Shown: positions 43,638-56,211, counted from the stretch's first letter. The stretch: 64,000 nucleotides of DNA from Dolomedes plantarius (GCA_907164885.2 OU015499.1:165156097-165220096), one strand, 5' to 3'. The notes: generated by a model not told the origin, from the letters alone. A program made the numbers and translations.

Positions 43638-45930
43638 CAGTAACCACCGCTTATAGTGATTCGTGGTTATAAGAACCAATATCGCAAAAACAAAGGCAAA
43701 TGTATTATTTCCATTTTAAATTTTCGATTTAAAGAATCATCTTACAATCTTCGCTTTCCAAAAAGCTACCTAAAACCTCAAATCGCACCAAGTTGTTGCT
43801 TTACTTTTTGAAAATACTGATAAGACGTTGGGATGGAATACAGTCGTACCATGCATCCATTTCTTTGTTAGATATCACATCATAGTTTACCGGTAAACGA
43901 TTTAGCTTAACACTGTCCTATTAGCTTGTGGCGATACTTATGCAGAAATGCAAATTTTAATGCAATATGCAAATTTGAACACGCCCACGGCACGTGTGCA
44001 TTTCTAGCACATTAAAAGGAGCTTCCCGCACAAAGGAAATGAGCTGCAGGGAACAGGACATGCCTATGTAAAGTTAGATGATTCGTTCACCTTTACTGCT
44101 TAGAGTCATTTATTGTGTAACCAAAGCAGTGGTTGGCTATAATAAACTAATAATGTTTTTATCTCTATAATTATTTTATTACCATTACTGCACGCCTGGA
44201 TACGTTTAAACCGGCCACAAGCTTGTCCCAGGGACATCTCTGCCCGTTCAGGTCAGAGTTGACTTTTCTCAGAGACAGGAACTCTTTTGCCCCATCCCCA
44301 CTTCCTGGATCCTGCAACACATAAGTGTCCACTATCACTTAAGCGAGCGTCACATTATTAGATTCAGCCCCTTAACCTAAGCTAGAAGGTGAATGTTGCA
44401 TCACTTTAATTTACTAACAAAATTACCAGCTAGTGTCCAATTCAAAACAAGGAAAACTCTTAGACAGAACCTGTTAATTAGATATTAAGCTGCTGTTATG
44501 AACAGCCAAAGAGAAGCTGCCTCCCGTTTGGGTGTAACTCGGTCTACTCTTAGTAAAATTTTAAAATGTCGAGAGGAAATTTCGGTCACCATTAGCAAAA
44601 ATGGAAATCTTGATAGAAAAAAGAAAATCAGTCGACGTAGAAGAGGCTCTCTTGCAGTGGTTCACAGGAGCCCGAGTGAAGAATGGACTTTGTTGCTGCA
44701 AAAGGCCGAAGACAAATTAAAAGAAAACCATTTCCGTGCTACAGAAGGTTGGCTTACCCGATGGAAAGAGAGAAACAATATTGTTTAGAAAAAAAATTAC
44801 GGTGAGGTAACTGAATCAGCTGAAAACTGGCTCTCCAACTGCTTGCCTGCAATAATGAAAAACTACGCCCATACCAAATTTTTAATACGATGAGACTGGG
44901 CTTTATTTTAGAGCGATGCCTGATCGAATGATGATGTTTAAAACAGATTTTTCTTCTGTTGGGAACGCGTTACAGTTCTTTGGACGAGGAATATGACTGG
45001 GAGCGTAAAGAAAACGCCATTGGTAATAGGCACGAAAGAAAAATCCCCCCTGTGTCTTACGAAAATTTAAAAAATGCTAGGATGCGTAGCAGGATCTTCC
45101 CTAACTTCCTTCTAAAGTGGGATAAGGAGCTAACTGGGGAAGAAAATAATTGTTCTGATTTTGAACAACTGTCTGGCTCATCCAGTTGTAAAGCTCACAA
45201 ATATAGAGCTTTGTTTTTTGCCACCGAATACAACATCAGAAATACAACCTTTTGATCGAGGAATCATAAAAACTTTTAAAACGCTATATCGCTCTGACTT
45301 GCAAGAAACAATTGTTGACGCAATCGACGAAGGAAAGGGATCTGTGTCAGAACTACTAAGTAAAAAAAACACATGTGTATGCTTGATAACATATGATTGC
45401 AAGTGCCTGGAGAAGAGTTTCAAATCCCTGCATTGCTAATTGCTTCCGAAAAGCAGGATTTTTTTGTGAGACTGATAACTCATTAAGTCAAGCAGCAACT
45501 GACCCTGTTAAGGAATCCCGCTGTGAGTGGATTGAAATCGACGAAAACCTAAACACTTCGGAAGAAAGGACAGAAGATGGAATCGTCGAAGAAAATAAAA
45601 AAACTGTCGATAAAACTGAGGACGAAGACGAAATGAATGACATATTCCCAGAAAAACCGCCACCAGCAAAAGAATAAAGAGAAGCGCTGAGTATTCTTAG
45701 AAGAACTCTTGAATATAGAGGAGCTTCTGAAGACCTTTACGGGACATTTTATGATATTGAAATTTGTATAAACAGCCTCCTAAAAATTTCTTTACGTCAA
45801 ACAACCATAGAAAACTTTTTCTTGCACCCTTCCTGTAGTTGAAATGTTAAAACTGATTAGCAGGTATGTAACGGTTTTTAACCGCTTTGCGTGGGGGTTC
45901 TTTTATACGAGGAACAGAGACGACAGAAAA
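43638..45930 (+). mobile_element. Tigger (pogo-type) element, inactive
   Basis: The left terminus is CAGTAACCACCGCTTATAGT after TA, typical of Tigger elements. The right terminus is decayed; GGTTCTTTTATACGAGGAACA near 45895-45915 is the best remnant, so the right boundary is approximate. A broken CENP-B-like transposase is inside. Confidence 0.75.
44478..45677 (+). pseudogene. Tigger transposase with several frameshifts
   Basis: Pieces in order: an N-terminal helix-turn-helix (SQREAASRLGVTRSTLSKIL), a CENP-B second helix domain (HFRATEGWLTRWKERNNIV), mid-catalytic scraps, NNCLAHP then IELCFLPPNTTSEIQPFDRG and IKTFKTLYR, the hallmark C-terminal part of the DDE core, and an acidic tail (EEN, DEDEMND). 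The pieces lie in at least three frames with a stop after NNIV. The Cys-Leu-Ala-His pattern replaces the usual DNCPAHP. Inactive. Confidence 0.88.
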
Positions 45931-46231
45931 AAGACTTCCAGAATTTTGTCCCAAGCTTTTTTTACATTGTTTTTAAGGGACACAACACATAAAAAATGAT
46001 TAATGCAGGATCGATTTGGCATACAGAGCCATATTTGTTGGCGTATGTGTTCTCCTCTGCCGTTCAACTCCCCTCTCAACAACAACGCGCTCCCCTTGGA
46101 AGTAGGGTTGCCACACGCCAACCTTGTTGGAACAGGTGCCGTGGGGACAGTTCTGCAGAGGAAACATGATAATCAACGTAACACCGAACAAATACAATAA
46201 CAAACATTGTGGTCGGCTAACGTTTGTATCG

Positions 46232-46265
46232 CTCTCTCTCTCTCTCCAAAAATATATATATATAG

Positions 46266-46322
<57 letters not shown>
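46232..46322. repeat. (CT)n(TA)n(CA)n compound microsatellite
   Basis: Counterpart of 756-840 with a longer TA block. Confidence 0.9.
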
Positions 46323-46325
<3 letters not shown>

Positions 46326-46459
46326 TGCTAGATTTCTAGAAATAGAGGTGCCGGAACGGTAACATTCCGGGAGAGTAAGAACAGAGTAATTTGTGATTAA
46401 ATAAATGTTTTTAACTATCGTAAATTTTTTTCCTAAAGAGAGGTACCGGAAAATTAGAT

Positions 46460-46755
46460 TTGCGCACTCTCGTTGCACTGTACGATTGCTGTATGCAGAT
46501 ATTTTTAAAAGAGTCTCCATGTGAGGACATCCTCAAGAAAGTCCAAGACTTTCAAAATCGAAGTACTGAAGACTTTCATATTAGGGATCTGTTAGAAACC
46601 ATTGAAAAGTTAAAACTATGTGAAAAAAGGAGGGATTCGTGAACAGTCGAACCCAAAATTTAAAATGATGTGGGAATATATGGCCATGGTTGAATGTTTG
46701 ATGCAATTTATGAGGTCAGTTAGAAGAGGTGACTGGAATGAACACATTTCGTAAA
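46460..46755 (+). pseudogene. Transposon-like coding fragment, copy B
   Basis: Counterpart of 988-1266. It reads STEDFHIRDLLETIEKLKL, then slips frame at about 46630 and continues MMWEYMAMVECLMQFM and RSVRRGDWNEH before a stop. The Trp in MMWEYM is kept here but lost in copy A. Frameshifted, therefore a relic. Confidence 0.4.
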
Positions 46756-47224
46756 GTAGCCACTCTATCGTTGGCTACTTTTCTTTACGTTAGATTTACA
46801 CAATTACTCTAACGTGCGAAACAGGCACTTTCAAAGCGATCGGAGCTTAATCCGAGGAGTTACGGCCAAATCTTATTTCGACGACACTCGGTGCATATCG
46901 CCTAAAAGCCCAGAAAACATCCTTCCGCTATAACTTAAAAAAATAAACCAAGCAGACACTAAATTGCACTGCGGTCCACTTAAGTGTCCCCCCCATATAT
47001 GCCGAATATACAATTTCATAAAATTCGGACGGTAAGTTTTGAAGTTAACATTGCATTCTAGTTTAAAACGCGGCCGTATGCATTTGAAGGGCATGAAAAT
47101 GATTTTTGCGCCATAAATACAGAAATAACGGTACCAGACCCATTAAATACAGACGAATTACCGTTTTATAAGACAGTACAGTTTATTGCATTCTTAAATA
47201 AGTAGGGATATGCGTATTTCCTCT

Positions 47225-47571
47225 GTTCTCAAGCCTATCCCTCATACAGTGCAGATGGAAGGGTTTTTCATTTTAAATTACCCTCTCCGGAAAATCTTTT
47301 GTCACACATAAAGCAATCGAAAGGTTTCTCTTCTGTAAGGGTACGGAGATGCGTTTTTAAGGAACTCTGCAAGGAAAATCTCTCGCACACAGAGGAAGAA
47401 ATATTTCTGTGTAGGTACGAACATGTATTTTAAAAAAATGCGAGTTCAGAAAGCCGTTTCTCACATATCATGCGGACCAAAAGACTTTCCTCCATGCATA
47501 AGGAGATTCGTTTTGAAATTCCCCTGCAATGAAAATCTTTTTTTACAAACAGTGCATGCGAAAGGTTTCTC
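47225..47571 (-). pseudogene. Decayed C2H2 fingers 3' of the array, copy B
   Basis: Matches 1735-2068 with extra bases (GCGGACCAAAAGACTTTCC). 84-bp periodicity is still visible; no frame is open. Confidence 0.7.
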
Positions 47572-49896
47572 TCATGTGTGGGTACTTTGATGTGCTGTTA
47601 AATGACACTGCTGAGAATATCTTTCCTCACACACAGCGCAGGCGAAAGGTTTCTCTCCCATGTGTATGCGATGATGTGTTGTTAAATTCCACTTTTTAGA
47701 AAATGTTTTCCCACATACAGTGCAGGCAAAAGGTTTCTCTCCCGTGTGGATGCGAAGATGTGTTTTTAAAGTACTCTGTTTAGAAAATGTATTCCCACAT
47801 ACAGGGCAAACGAATGGTGTCTCTCCCGTGTGGATGCGAAGATGTGCTGTTAAATTACTCTGAATAGTAAATGTTTTCCCACATACAGCGCAGGCGAAAG
47901 GTTTCTCTCCCGTGTGGATGCGAAGATGTGATGTTAATCTACTCTGTTCAGGAAAGGTTTTCCCACATACAGTGCATTCGAAAGGTTTATCTCCCGTGTG
48001 GATACGGAGATGTCTTTTTAAATGGTTCTGTGAAGAAATCCTTTTATCGCATACACTGCAGGCGAAAGATTTGTCTCCCGTATGGATGCGAAGATGTGCA
48101 TTTAAATTACTCTGTTCAGAAAAGGTTTTCCCACATATAGTGCATTCGAAAGGTTTCTCTCCCGTATGGATGCGGAGATGTTTTTTTAAATTGCTCTGTG
48201 AAGAACACCTTTTATCACATACAGTACATGCGAAAGGTTTCTCTCCCGTGTGGACGAGGAGATGTTTTTTCAAACTACTCTGTTCCGAAAATGTTTTCCC
48301 ACATACAGTGCATGCGAAAGGTTTCTCTCCCGTGTGGACGCGGAGATGTTTTTTCAAACTACTCTGTTCAGAAAATGTTTTCCCACATAGAGTGCATGCG
48401 AAAGGTTTCTCTCCCGTGTGGACGCGGAGATGTTTTTTCAAACTACTCTGTTCAGAAAATGTTTTCTCACATACAGTGCATGCAAAAGGTTTCTCTCGCG
48501 TGTGGACGCGGAGATGTTTTTTTAAATCGCTCTGTGAAGAACATCTTTTATCACATACAGTGCAGGCGAAAGGTTTCTCTCCCGTATGGATACGAAGATG
48601 TGCTGTTAAATTACTCTGTTCAGAAAAGGTTTTCTCACATTCAGTGCAGGCGAAAGGTTTCTTTCCCGTATGGATACGAAGATGTGCTGTTAAATTACTC
48701 TGTTCAGAAAAGGTTTTCTCACATACAGTGCATTCGAAAGCTTTCTCTCCAGTGTGGATGCGGAGATGTCTTTTTAAATCGCTCTGTGAAGAACACTTTT
48801 TATCACATACAGTGCAGGTGAAAGGTTTCTCTCCCGTATGGATGCGAAGATGTGCTGTTAAATTACTCTGAATAGTAAATGTTTTCCCACATACAGCGCA
48901 GGCGAAAGGTTTCTCTCCCATGTGAATGCGAAGATGTGATGTTAATCTACTCTGTTCAGGAAAGGTTTTCCCACATACAGTGCATTCGAAAGGTTTATCT
49001 CCCGTGTGGATGCGGAGATGTCTTTTTAAATGGCTCTGTGAAGAAAACCTTTTATCGCATACACTGCAGGCGAAAGATTTGTCTCCCGTATGGATGCGAA
49101 GATGTGCATTTAAATTACTCCGTTCAGAAAAGGTTTTCCCACATATAGTGCATTCGAAAGGTTTCTCTCCCGTATGGATGCGGAGATGTTTTTTTAAATT
49201 GCTCTGTGAAGAACACCTTTTATCACATACAGTGCATGCGAAAGGTTTCTCTCCCGTGTGGACGAGGAGATGTTTTTTCAAACTACTCTGTTCAGAAAAT
49301 GTTTTCCCACATACAGTGCATGCGAAAGGTTTCTCTCCCGTGTGGACGCGGAGATGTTTTTTCAAACTACTCTGTTCAGAAAATGTTTTCCCACATACAG
49401 TGCATGCGAAAGGTTTCTCTCCCGTGTGGACGCGGAGATGTTTTTTCAAACTACTCTGTTCAGAAAATGTTTCCTCACATACAGTGCATGCGAAAGGTTT
49501 CTCTCGCGTGTGGACGCGGAGATGTTTTTTTAAATCGCTCTGTGAAGAACATCTTTTATCACATACAGCGCAGGCGAAAGGTTTCTCTCCCGTATGGATA
49601 CGAAGATGTGCTGTTAAATTACACTGTTCAGAAAAGGTTTTCTCACATACAGAGCATTCTAAAGCTTTCTCTCCAGTGAGGATGCGGAGATGTCTTTTTA
49701 AATCGCTCTGTGAAGAACACCTTTTACTCTGTTCAGAAAAGGTTTCCCCACTGGAACTTTTTACATATAAACTACTTCTACACGTTTCATACGGAGTGCA
49801 TTCATTTTCGGCTTGAGCAGGGTTCTGCTCGCAGGAATGGCATTTGTTGGAAAGTGTATTTATGCTGGAAATACACGACATTTGCTCTGCTGGCAT
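47572..49896 (-). CDS. Poly-C2H2 zinc-finger protein, copy B (intact)
   Basis: A 774-residue ORF from the ATG of MPAEQMSC to QQCHLTAHQSTHT. It has 25 tandem fingers of 28 residues with TGEKPF linkers after a leader of about 70 residues with no KRAB, ZAD or BTB domain. The leader joins a broken first finger directly to the tail of another (SSGETFSEQSKRCSSQSDL), a deletion between array units. Recognition-helix types are few and recur: SEQSNLTA, SSQSDLKR/K, SEQSSLKK, TIQSNLTA, PEQSRLTS, KQSTLKT. Fingers 2-10 and 14-22 are the same series, 12 units (1008 bp) apart. DKRC-type fingers have Cys instead of the core Phe. A nuclear DNA-binding role is inferred; target unknown. Confidence 0.93.
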   Translation of the reverse strand: MPAEQMSCISSINTLSNKCHSCEQNPAQAENECTPYETCRSSLYVKSSSGETFSEQSKRCSSQSDLKRHLRILTGEKALECSVCEKTFSEQCNLTAHLRIHTGEKPFACAVCDKRCSSQSDLKKHLRVHTREKPFACTVCEETFSEQSSLKKHLRVHTGEKPFACTVCGKTFSEQSSLKKHLRVHTGEKPFACTVCGKTFSEQSSLKKHLLVHTGEKPFACTVCDKRCSSQSNLKKHLRIHTGEKPFECTICGKTFSERSNLNAHLRIHTGDKSFACSVCDKRFSSQSHLKRHLRIHTGDKPFECTVCGKTFPEQSRLTSHLRIHMGEKPFACAVCGKTFTIQSNLTAHLRIHTGEKPFTCTVCDKKCSSQSDLKRHLRIHTGEKAFECTVCEKTFSEQSNLTAHLRIHTGKKPFACTECEKTFSEQSNLTAHLRIHTGEKPFACTVCDKRCSSQSDLKKHLRVHTREKPFACTVCEKTFSEQSSLKKHLRVHTGEKPFACTLCGKTFSEQSSLKKHLRVHTGEKPFACTVCGKTFSEQSSLKKHLLVHTGEKPFACTVCDKRCSSQSNLKKHLRIHTGEKPFECTICGKTFSEQSNLNAHLRIHTGDKSFACSVCDKRISSQNHLKRHLRIHTGDKPFECTVCGKTFPEQSRLTSHLRIHTGEKPFACAVCGKTFTIQSNLTAHLRIHTGETPFVCPVCGNTFSKQSTLKTHLRIHTGEKPFACTVCGKTFSKKWNLTTHHRIHMGEKPFACAVCEERYSQQCHLTAHQSTHT

Positions 49897-50003
49897 GCCT
49901 TCCTTCTGGCAAGTTCCTTCACAAGATGATTAGAAAACTGTAACTGCCAGCCATACGTTGACTTTCTGAATTTTATGACACCAGAAACGTTTTAGTTTCT
50001 CAC

Positions 50004-50024
50004 CTGACAAACTGTACGAAGAAC
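50004..50024 (-). other. Candidate 21-nt leader exon, zinc-finger gene B
   Basis: cctctcttttcag precedes GTTCTTCGTACAGTTTGTCAG, followed by consensus donor gtgaga. Better formed than its copy-A partner at 5310-5330. Confidence 0.35.
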
Positions 50025-50516
50025 CTGAAAAGAGAGGAGAAAGGAATTTGAATGGGATATATTAACACTGTACCATCACGCTTTTTTATTTTTCCCGTGA
50101 AATGAATAGCAATATATAAATGTTTGTGCTTGGAAATGAGATATATATGAATTATGATGTTATAAATTACGTTCTGGATTAATGAAAGTTCTGAGTATTT
50201 TAAATTTATTGTTATTAGGGCACGAGGTTCCTTAGCAATTCTTATTGTTTTGTCCTGGTAGATCATAAGGACTCGCACGGATTTGGTATGTTTCGGTTTG
50301 TAGGGATCTCCAGAATACGATATGGACCTGATCAAAAACTCATAAGCAATATTCACATTTTTCCCTTTATATTCATTTTAGTTAACCGTAATTAAAAATA
50401 ATTTCATCATTAATTCTTTAGCTTAATGCCCAGAGAAATTCTATGAACATATGATGAAAAAGCTTTGGTTACCATCAGATTAAAAAGTTTATAACTGTAA
50501 TGAAATATATAAAATT

Positions 50517-51198
50517 ACTAGCTGAAAACCCGCGCTTTGCTACGGAGTACATTCAAATTAAATACAACGGTCAATGTATGCAATTAATGCCAAAAAAAGA
50601 ATATATATATTTATAATAAATGCGACGATTAATGTATACAATTAATGTAAAATATATGTATATATATTTGTAAAAAAAATCGTAAAGGATAATTTTTTTG
50701 GATAATATCCAATCATCTGCTGCATTAGAAAGAAAAAAAATTTTTTTTTGTCTAGTTAGTTGTTATGCACGTGACGATAAATTTATTTAAAGTACCAAAA
50801 AAAGAAATCACGTGATCGGCATTTAATAAATTAAATTCTAAAAATGAATCTTTAAAAATTCACCAAAAATCAGAAAATCGAGGTAATGGTTCGAAAAAGA
50901 TTTCATTTTAAAGGAATTTTTAGGATCTTTCTCGTGATGTAAATTTTATAACCCTCAAATTATTATTTTAAATGCAAATTTTAAAAAGTTACAAAAAAGC
51001 TTAAAAATTTAATTTTAAAAAAACTAAGAATTTTTCAAAAATCTTTCTTAGTGCACCCCTACACCATAAGAAGAATCGCCATGCAAAATTTCAGCCATTT
51101 AGGTCCAGCGGTCCCCTTTAGGTCTGTGCGTTGTATGTCTGTCAGTCAGTCAGTGAGTGAGTGAGTCAGTTACGGAAATGTTTTATATATATATAGAT
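50517..51198. repeat. ACTAGC...TATATAGATT dispersed repeat, copy B
   Basis: Counterpart of 5821-6486, with a small insertion (CCCCTTTAGG) inside the GTCCAGCGGT motif. Confidence 0.75.
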
Positions 51199-51387
51199 TA
51201 CAGGAAATAGCAAATATGCAGCCTATGGATCTGTATAGGCATACTTGTTTGTATTGTAGTTTGGTAGCAACAGCTATTTTTCAACACGCTCTCTCATTAT
51301 TTTAAACAGAATGTTGTGTATGAAATACATTAGAATTGGCAATAGAATAAATTCTTCAAAGTTCGGTATGTTCATCTACTGTACAAT

Positions 51388-52442
51388 CAGGGTTGGCAAG
51401 ATTCTTCTAAAGTGGAAAACCATGGAAAAAACCGGCTGGAAGAAATGGAAGAAACTGCTTTTCTTTTAGAATTTACTATATAAGTTGCAACTTTGAAGGT
51501 ACAATAATTGCATTTTTCTTATAGATAACCTTAAGTAAATTCAATTAGACCTATACAAATTTAATTGATTATATATGTAAAATTAATAATTACATCAGTT
51601 TTTTAGCCAAGATCAGATCACATACCTGAACAAGAGAAATTTTATCCAAAATACACAAACTCCATTAAAAGTTATCCAATTCAATTTAACCAGCATAATT
51701 TTTTATTAGTTTAACTAATATCCAATAATTATTGTATTTGAAAAATGTCATCAACTTCATCATTTTCCATACTACAGTGCAACATGGTATAACAAAACAA
51801 AAGTTTTTTAGCAGTCGGTTTCTCAACTTCGAATGGATGAATGTAAAAGAAGAAAAATTCTTTGAATGTAAAAGAAGAAAAATTCTTTCAAGTCCTGCAG
51901 AACTTAAGGAGAGTTTAAAGCATTTCGACATACACATAGGGTATGTCACTGCACTTGCAAATATTTTTAAATTTATTTGGTATGTCCACCTCATTTCCTG
52001 TTGTATTGGTAATGCAAACAAACTTGAAAGAAATAAAAAATGACTTGTTCTTACTCTCCTTTACATGTCCAGCACACAATATAGTGTGCCATAGTCAGAG
52101 ACACAATCAATGGGTGCCTATGACTCACTACATTCTTTCTAGCCTTATGGGGCCAGACTTGAACAATAGGAGATAATAAAACATTGCAGGTGTGTGTAAG
52201 GTAAGGTGCAAATGAAATGGGGGGAGGGAGAGGGCAATGAACTTGTCAGTACCAGCTCATACAAAGGATTGCATTTTAAATAATATTAATATCTTTAATT
52301 AAGTTATGCACATTAGATTTGATATATTATGCTTTCAGTATAATTCTTTAATATAGTTAATATATTTTGATTTTGAGCATCTATATTGTTTTCTGTTCGG
52401 TTTTTCCATTTCTTCCACTGTACTGGAAGAAACCCAACCCTG
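51388..52442 (-). mobile_element. Degenerate hAT element with 8-bp TSD, copy B
   Basis: Same insertion as 6676-7685: CAGGGTTGGCAAG left, GAAACCCAACCCTG right, with TGTACAAT on both sides (51380-51387, 52443-52450). The minus-strand frame 51686-52021 keeps hAT C-terminal motifs (LSLSSAGLERIF, IHSKLRNRLLKN). A 24-base duplicated piece (GAATGTAAAAGAAGAAAAATTC) is private to this copy. Confidence 0.88.
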
Positions 52443-54146
52443 TGTACAATAGTACTTTTATATGATTCTTTACATTTTCAAACGTTTCAAAACAGTTATC
52501 TGTGGACCTCTTGTAGTCTGTGTGATATACGTCAGGAATACACGGCCGATAAGGTCTTTTTCAGACCGACATCTTTTAAATATTGTATTACGAGAATATA
52601 AACACGTAATAAAAATTCTAAACAAAATAAATCTATACGGCTATCATGCGATGCTCCTTAAAAATTACTTATAAAATCAATTTTAAAATTTCATATTTAG
52701 AAAAACTAATTCAGAACTGCTTAAACAAGTTTTACCTTAGTTATCTCTCACGCGATTTATATTTGAAAATTTTCTCCGGATTGTAAAAAAATATGCCAAA
52801 GGTGGGGCGTGACTTCAGACTCAACCAGTCACATACTGATTCGATACAGCTCGGTAATTTCGTAAATAAGCAGAATTTCCAGCCTTAAAAGGAAAAGAAA
52901 CTTACATATTATACAGATCAGTAGGAAAATAACTATATTACATTCTTTCTAATTAAAATTTTGGTTGAAGTACGATACTCATACTCATGCGCGAAGTGGG
53001 GCAGTAAAAATTTCTCTGCGGTAACCTCCGAATTAGCGGTAACCGTACTCACTCATTTCATGACGTGTTTATTGATAAACGGGATTTTTTTCGTACTGAA
53101 ATGTCGGCTTCTCCGCTCTGTAATAAATGATAAATGAATTGATAACAATTGTTTTAAGGATGTATTTGTACATTTAAAAGATCTTTTCTTATTTTAAATC
53201 TTAATTTTGAGAATAAAAAACTTTTCAAGAGGGAGTACTGGGTGATTGTGGCTCATTAAATTGTAACATAATTAAAGATAGTTTTGAAAAAAAAAGATAT
53301 TTTTTGGTATTTCTATATTAAAAAATTTTGAAGTATTCTAAATTTCTCATATATTTCATTTTTTAGTAAAATTTTTATAAAAAAAATTTTGGAGTACAGG
53401 TGGAGGGGAGTGTTTAAATTTATGTAAGGTTTTTAATTAAAGTTCAATTTTTCTAAAAGAATTATGTTTTTACATTTTTGTATAGTTTAAAAACTTTGCA
53501 AACTTTATATATCCTGATTTTGGCACGGCTTTCTCATTTGTCATTTAAAAAAATATATTTCTCTATTTTGCGGAATGGATATTCATGTTACATAAGCTTC
53601 GAAATTAAAATTCTTTCTTATTAATGATCCTTTATGCATTTCCAAGGATAAAATGTCTCCATTAACTATTATATTCTTCACAGTGGATATTAGGGCAAAG
53701 AGACCTTAACAAAATATATGACTAAACAGAAATTCTAGAGATTTATGACATTCTTTAAGATTGTGGATAAGAACTGCAAATATGTTTCCAATTCTGCTTT
53801 GCATACATCTACTCAGGGAGCTATGTGAGCACAAAGGAGACTACTACATAATAAATGCACTAAAAATAAATATGCATGCCTATTAAAATGTACACTGGGA
53901 TTACAATTGTGAATTGGGGACTTATATTATCTTAAAAACTCTCCAAACTTCTTGTTGATAATATTAAAATAGTTTTGCTATAAATCTAGCAATCATAAGA
54001 ATTAGAATTATAAAAATGAAATTAGATAAGTTAAGAATAATTTGAATTACATTATGATTATCTTAAGTTACCTTTATACTAACTATTAAAATAAATAAAA
54101 TAATTTTGTGATTCAGAGAATATTTCGAAAACCATTTTGTTCTTAC

Positions 54147-54258
54147 AGTATAAGATAATTCCATAACATTTTTCATTGTGTGTATCAAGTCAATTGATTT
54201 TAAAATATCCACATAAGCTGGAATTATTTTCATCAAAACTCTACTATACACTTCTGTG
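54147..54258 (-). CDS. Candidate exon (delta), copy B
   Basis: Counterpart of 9741-9852: same 112 nt, acceptor ttcctgtag, donor gtaaga and frame. It reads VYSRVLMKIIPAYVDILKSI and TMKNVMELSYT; differences from A include R/S, V/A, R/E and P/T. Confidence 0.55.
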
Positions 54259-54746
54259 CTACAGGAAATCAGATGAAGATTAAGCTATACCTATTATAAC
54301 ACTTCTTGGTTAGAGAAAATCCCACCTACCATTTCATTTACAATGACATAGAAAAGTAATTGTCAATATAAATAATTTATCATGATAGAGTATGAAATAT
54401 TTTATTCTGCAGTCATGAATGTATACATTTAGAGTAACAGCAAAACTTTAATATCATATTTACCAAAACAATGATTTAAGAAACATAAATGCATAGTATA
54501 CAGAACAGTAATTCTCACATGTAACTTGTAAATCTTTTAAAAGTCTAAATAAATAAAAAACAACATCTACAGTCATACAAATTTACCTAAATGAAATTAA
54601 AACTGTTTAGTTCATATACAAACATGTTATGGTCTTTTTACAAATTACTTCCCATACACAATTTTTCCTTTCCCATCTCCTTCCAAATGGTGGAAATTTG
54701 ACACATTTTATATAATAATAAATTTAAATCCTTAGATGTAATATAC

Positions 54747-54949
54747 TTGACAGGAATAAGAAAAAGTGATTTTTCTATATTTTTTGCTCCAGTGAGGATA
54801 TTAGCAAAACATTTATTATCTTTATTTCCAGCACATGTGACAAAAAGAAAAACATATTGCCTAACAAATGAGTTATTGTCAACCTCAAAATAATTTGTAC
54901 AAGAAAATTCTTTTATATACCAATCATTAGAGTATTCAATATTTACACA
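54747..54949 (-). CDS. Candidate exon (gamma), copy B
   Basis: Counterpart of 10335-10537: 203 nt, acceptor ccttataccag, donor gtatat. It reads CVNIEYSNDWYIKEFSCTNY and FLFVTCAGNKDNKCF. If unspliced, the frame runs on past the donor to GKEKLCMGSNL, so a retained terminal exon is another possibility here. Confidence 0.55.
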
Positions 54950-54974
54950 CTGGTATAAGGCAGTTAATAACAAT

Positions 54975-55180
54975 GGAATGTAAAGTTTATACCAGAATGC
55001 AAAAAATCAGAAAACTCAATATATCTGGGGTATAGGGTTTTGATTTGGAGCATTTTGAACTTTCATAAATACCCATTTTTTGAAGTAGACAGTTAAAATC
55101 TATAACATTGGATTGGATTACAGAGTACAAAACAGACAGAGAATTTAAAGTAATTTAATTCAAATAACATTACCTTTGTC
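54975..55180 (-). CDS. Possible exon (epsilon), copy B
   Basis: Counterpart of 10562-10765, reading SKPYTPDILSFLIFCIL before donor gtataa. It has a better candidate acceptor (aatgttatag) than copy A but still no clear 5' limit. Confidence 0.3.
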
Positions 55181-55198
55181 TACAAACTTATGTTTTCA

Positions 55199-55399
55199 TT
55201 AAAAGTTTTCATAAAATTCAGAGCCACTTTGAGGTTCCTCAACAAAATCATCACTAATAAATAGATCAGATATAAAAGCGGTAATATGAGGTGCAAGAAA
55301 ATGGCCACACAAAAACCTGAATATGCTAACATAAATTTGCATTAATAAAGAAACAAACACAAAAATCCCATTCTGACCATTTTTAATAGCAATGCTCAC
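55199..55399 (-). CDS. Conserved hydrophobic ORF (beta), copy B
   Basis: Counterpart of 10778-10990: identical in protein until a one-base loss near the end changes ENLLMKS to ENF. Confidence 0.4.
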   Translation of the reverse strand: MSIAIKNGQNGIFVFVSLLMQIYVSIFRFLCGHFLAPHITAFISDLFISDDFVEEPQSGSEFYENF

Positions 55400-55492
55400 G
55401 AAAGGTTAGATTTTCAAGGAGGCACTACACATACAATTGTAATTCAGAGTTATCAGATTTCCCGACAAACGATTACTAATATTTTTTTTCAC

Positions 55493-55539
55493 CTTGGTAT
55501 TTTTACATCTTGGAAGCCTTTTGTCATCTATATTTATTC
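55493..55539 (-). CDS. Candidate small exon (alpha-2), copy B
   Basis: Counterpart of 11079-11125: 47 nt, INIDDKRLPRCKNTK, acceptor aattctgtag, donor gtgaaa. Confidence 0.5.
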
Positions 55540-56081
55540 CTACAGAATTAAAGCAAGAAGTAAATCTCACATATTAGTAAGAAGCAAGAGGAGATTATAA
55601 TCTCAAAAATCTCAAAATAAAAATCCACTAAAAGCTTAAAATAATTGTGTGCTTTCCCTGCTTTGCATTTTCACTCCTGTGCATATAGAGTATCTTTCAT
55701 GCCTGCAGTGTATAGCTTCTTTACAGAACAAACAGAAGAATCAAACGGAGAAAATTAGAATTTTGGAGAAAAATCTCACCACAATGGTATGAATATCATA
55801 CTTAATACATGTTTTTTAACAAGAGACTTTGTGAATCAGAAATCACTGTATACAGATTACAAAGAAATATGGAGGTTAGCTCAAAGTTTTTTCAGGTTAT
55901 AAATTTTTTCCTTATTCTTGTAGCAAGTTAAGAGCAATTAAAACCAGAAGCTGAAAATAGAAGATCTACCACAAAGAATGTTTTGTGAAAAAAAGGCCGC
56001 AAATTTTGAAAGTTTCTGAAAAACTCCTTTAAATAGTTGAAGGGTTTAATAGAGCTAAATACCTGCTGAAACTTGACTTAC

Positions 56082-56211
56082 CAAATGATGAATCAATGAG
56101 AGAACATGCAATGTGAAAGATGAAAAATACCCACAATTTTTCTGCCCTGAGTAGATTTACATGGCTATATCGAACCAACAAATTTTGGCTACTAGTCAGA
56201 GTTCTCTTCAT
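56082..56211 (-). CDS. Candidate exon (alpha), copy B
   Basis: Counterpart of 11668-11797: MKRTLTSSQNLLVRYSHV, LLRAEKLWVFFIFHIACSLI, DSSFG, donor gtaagt. N to S and C to F are the changes from copy A. Exit phase 1 fits 55493-55539. Confidence 0.5.
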
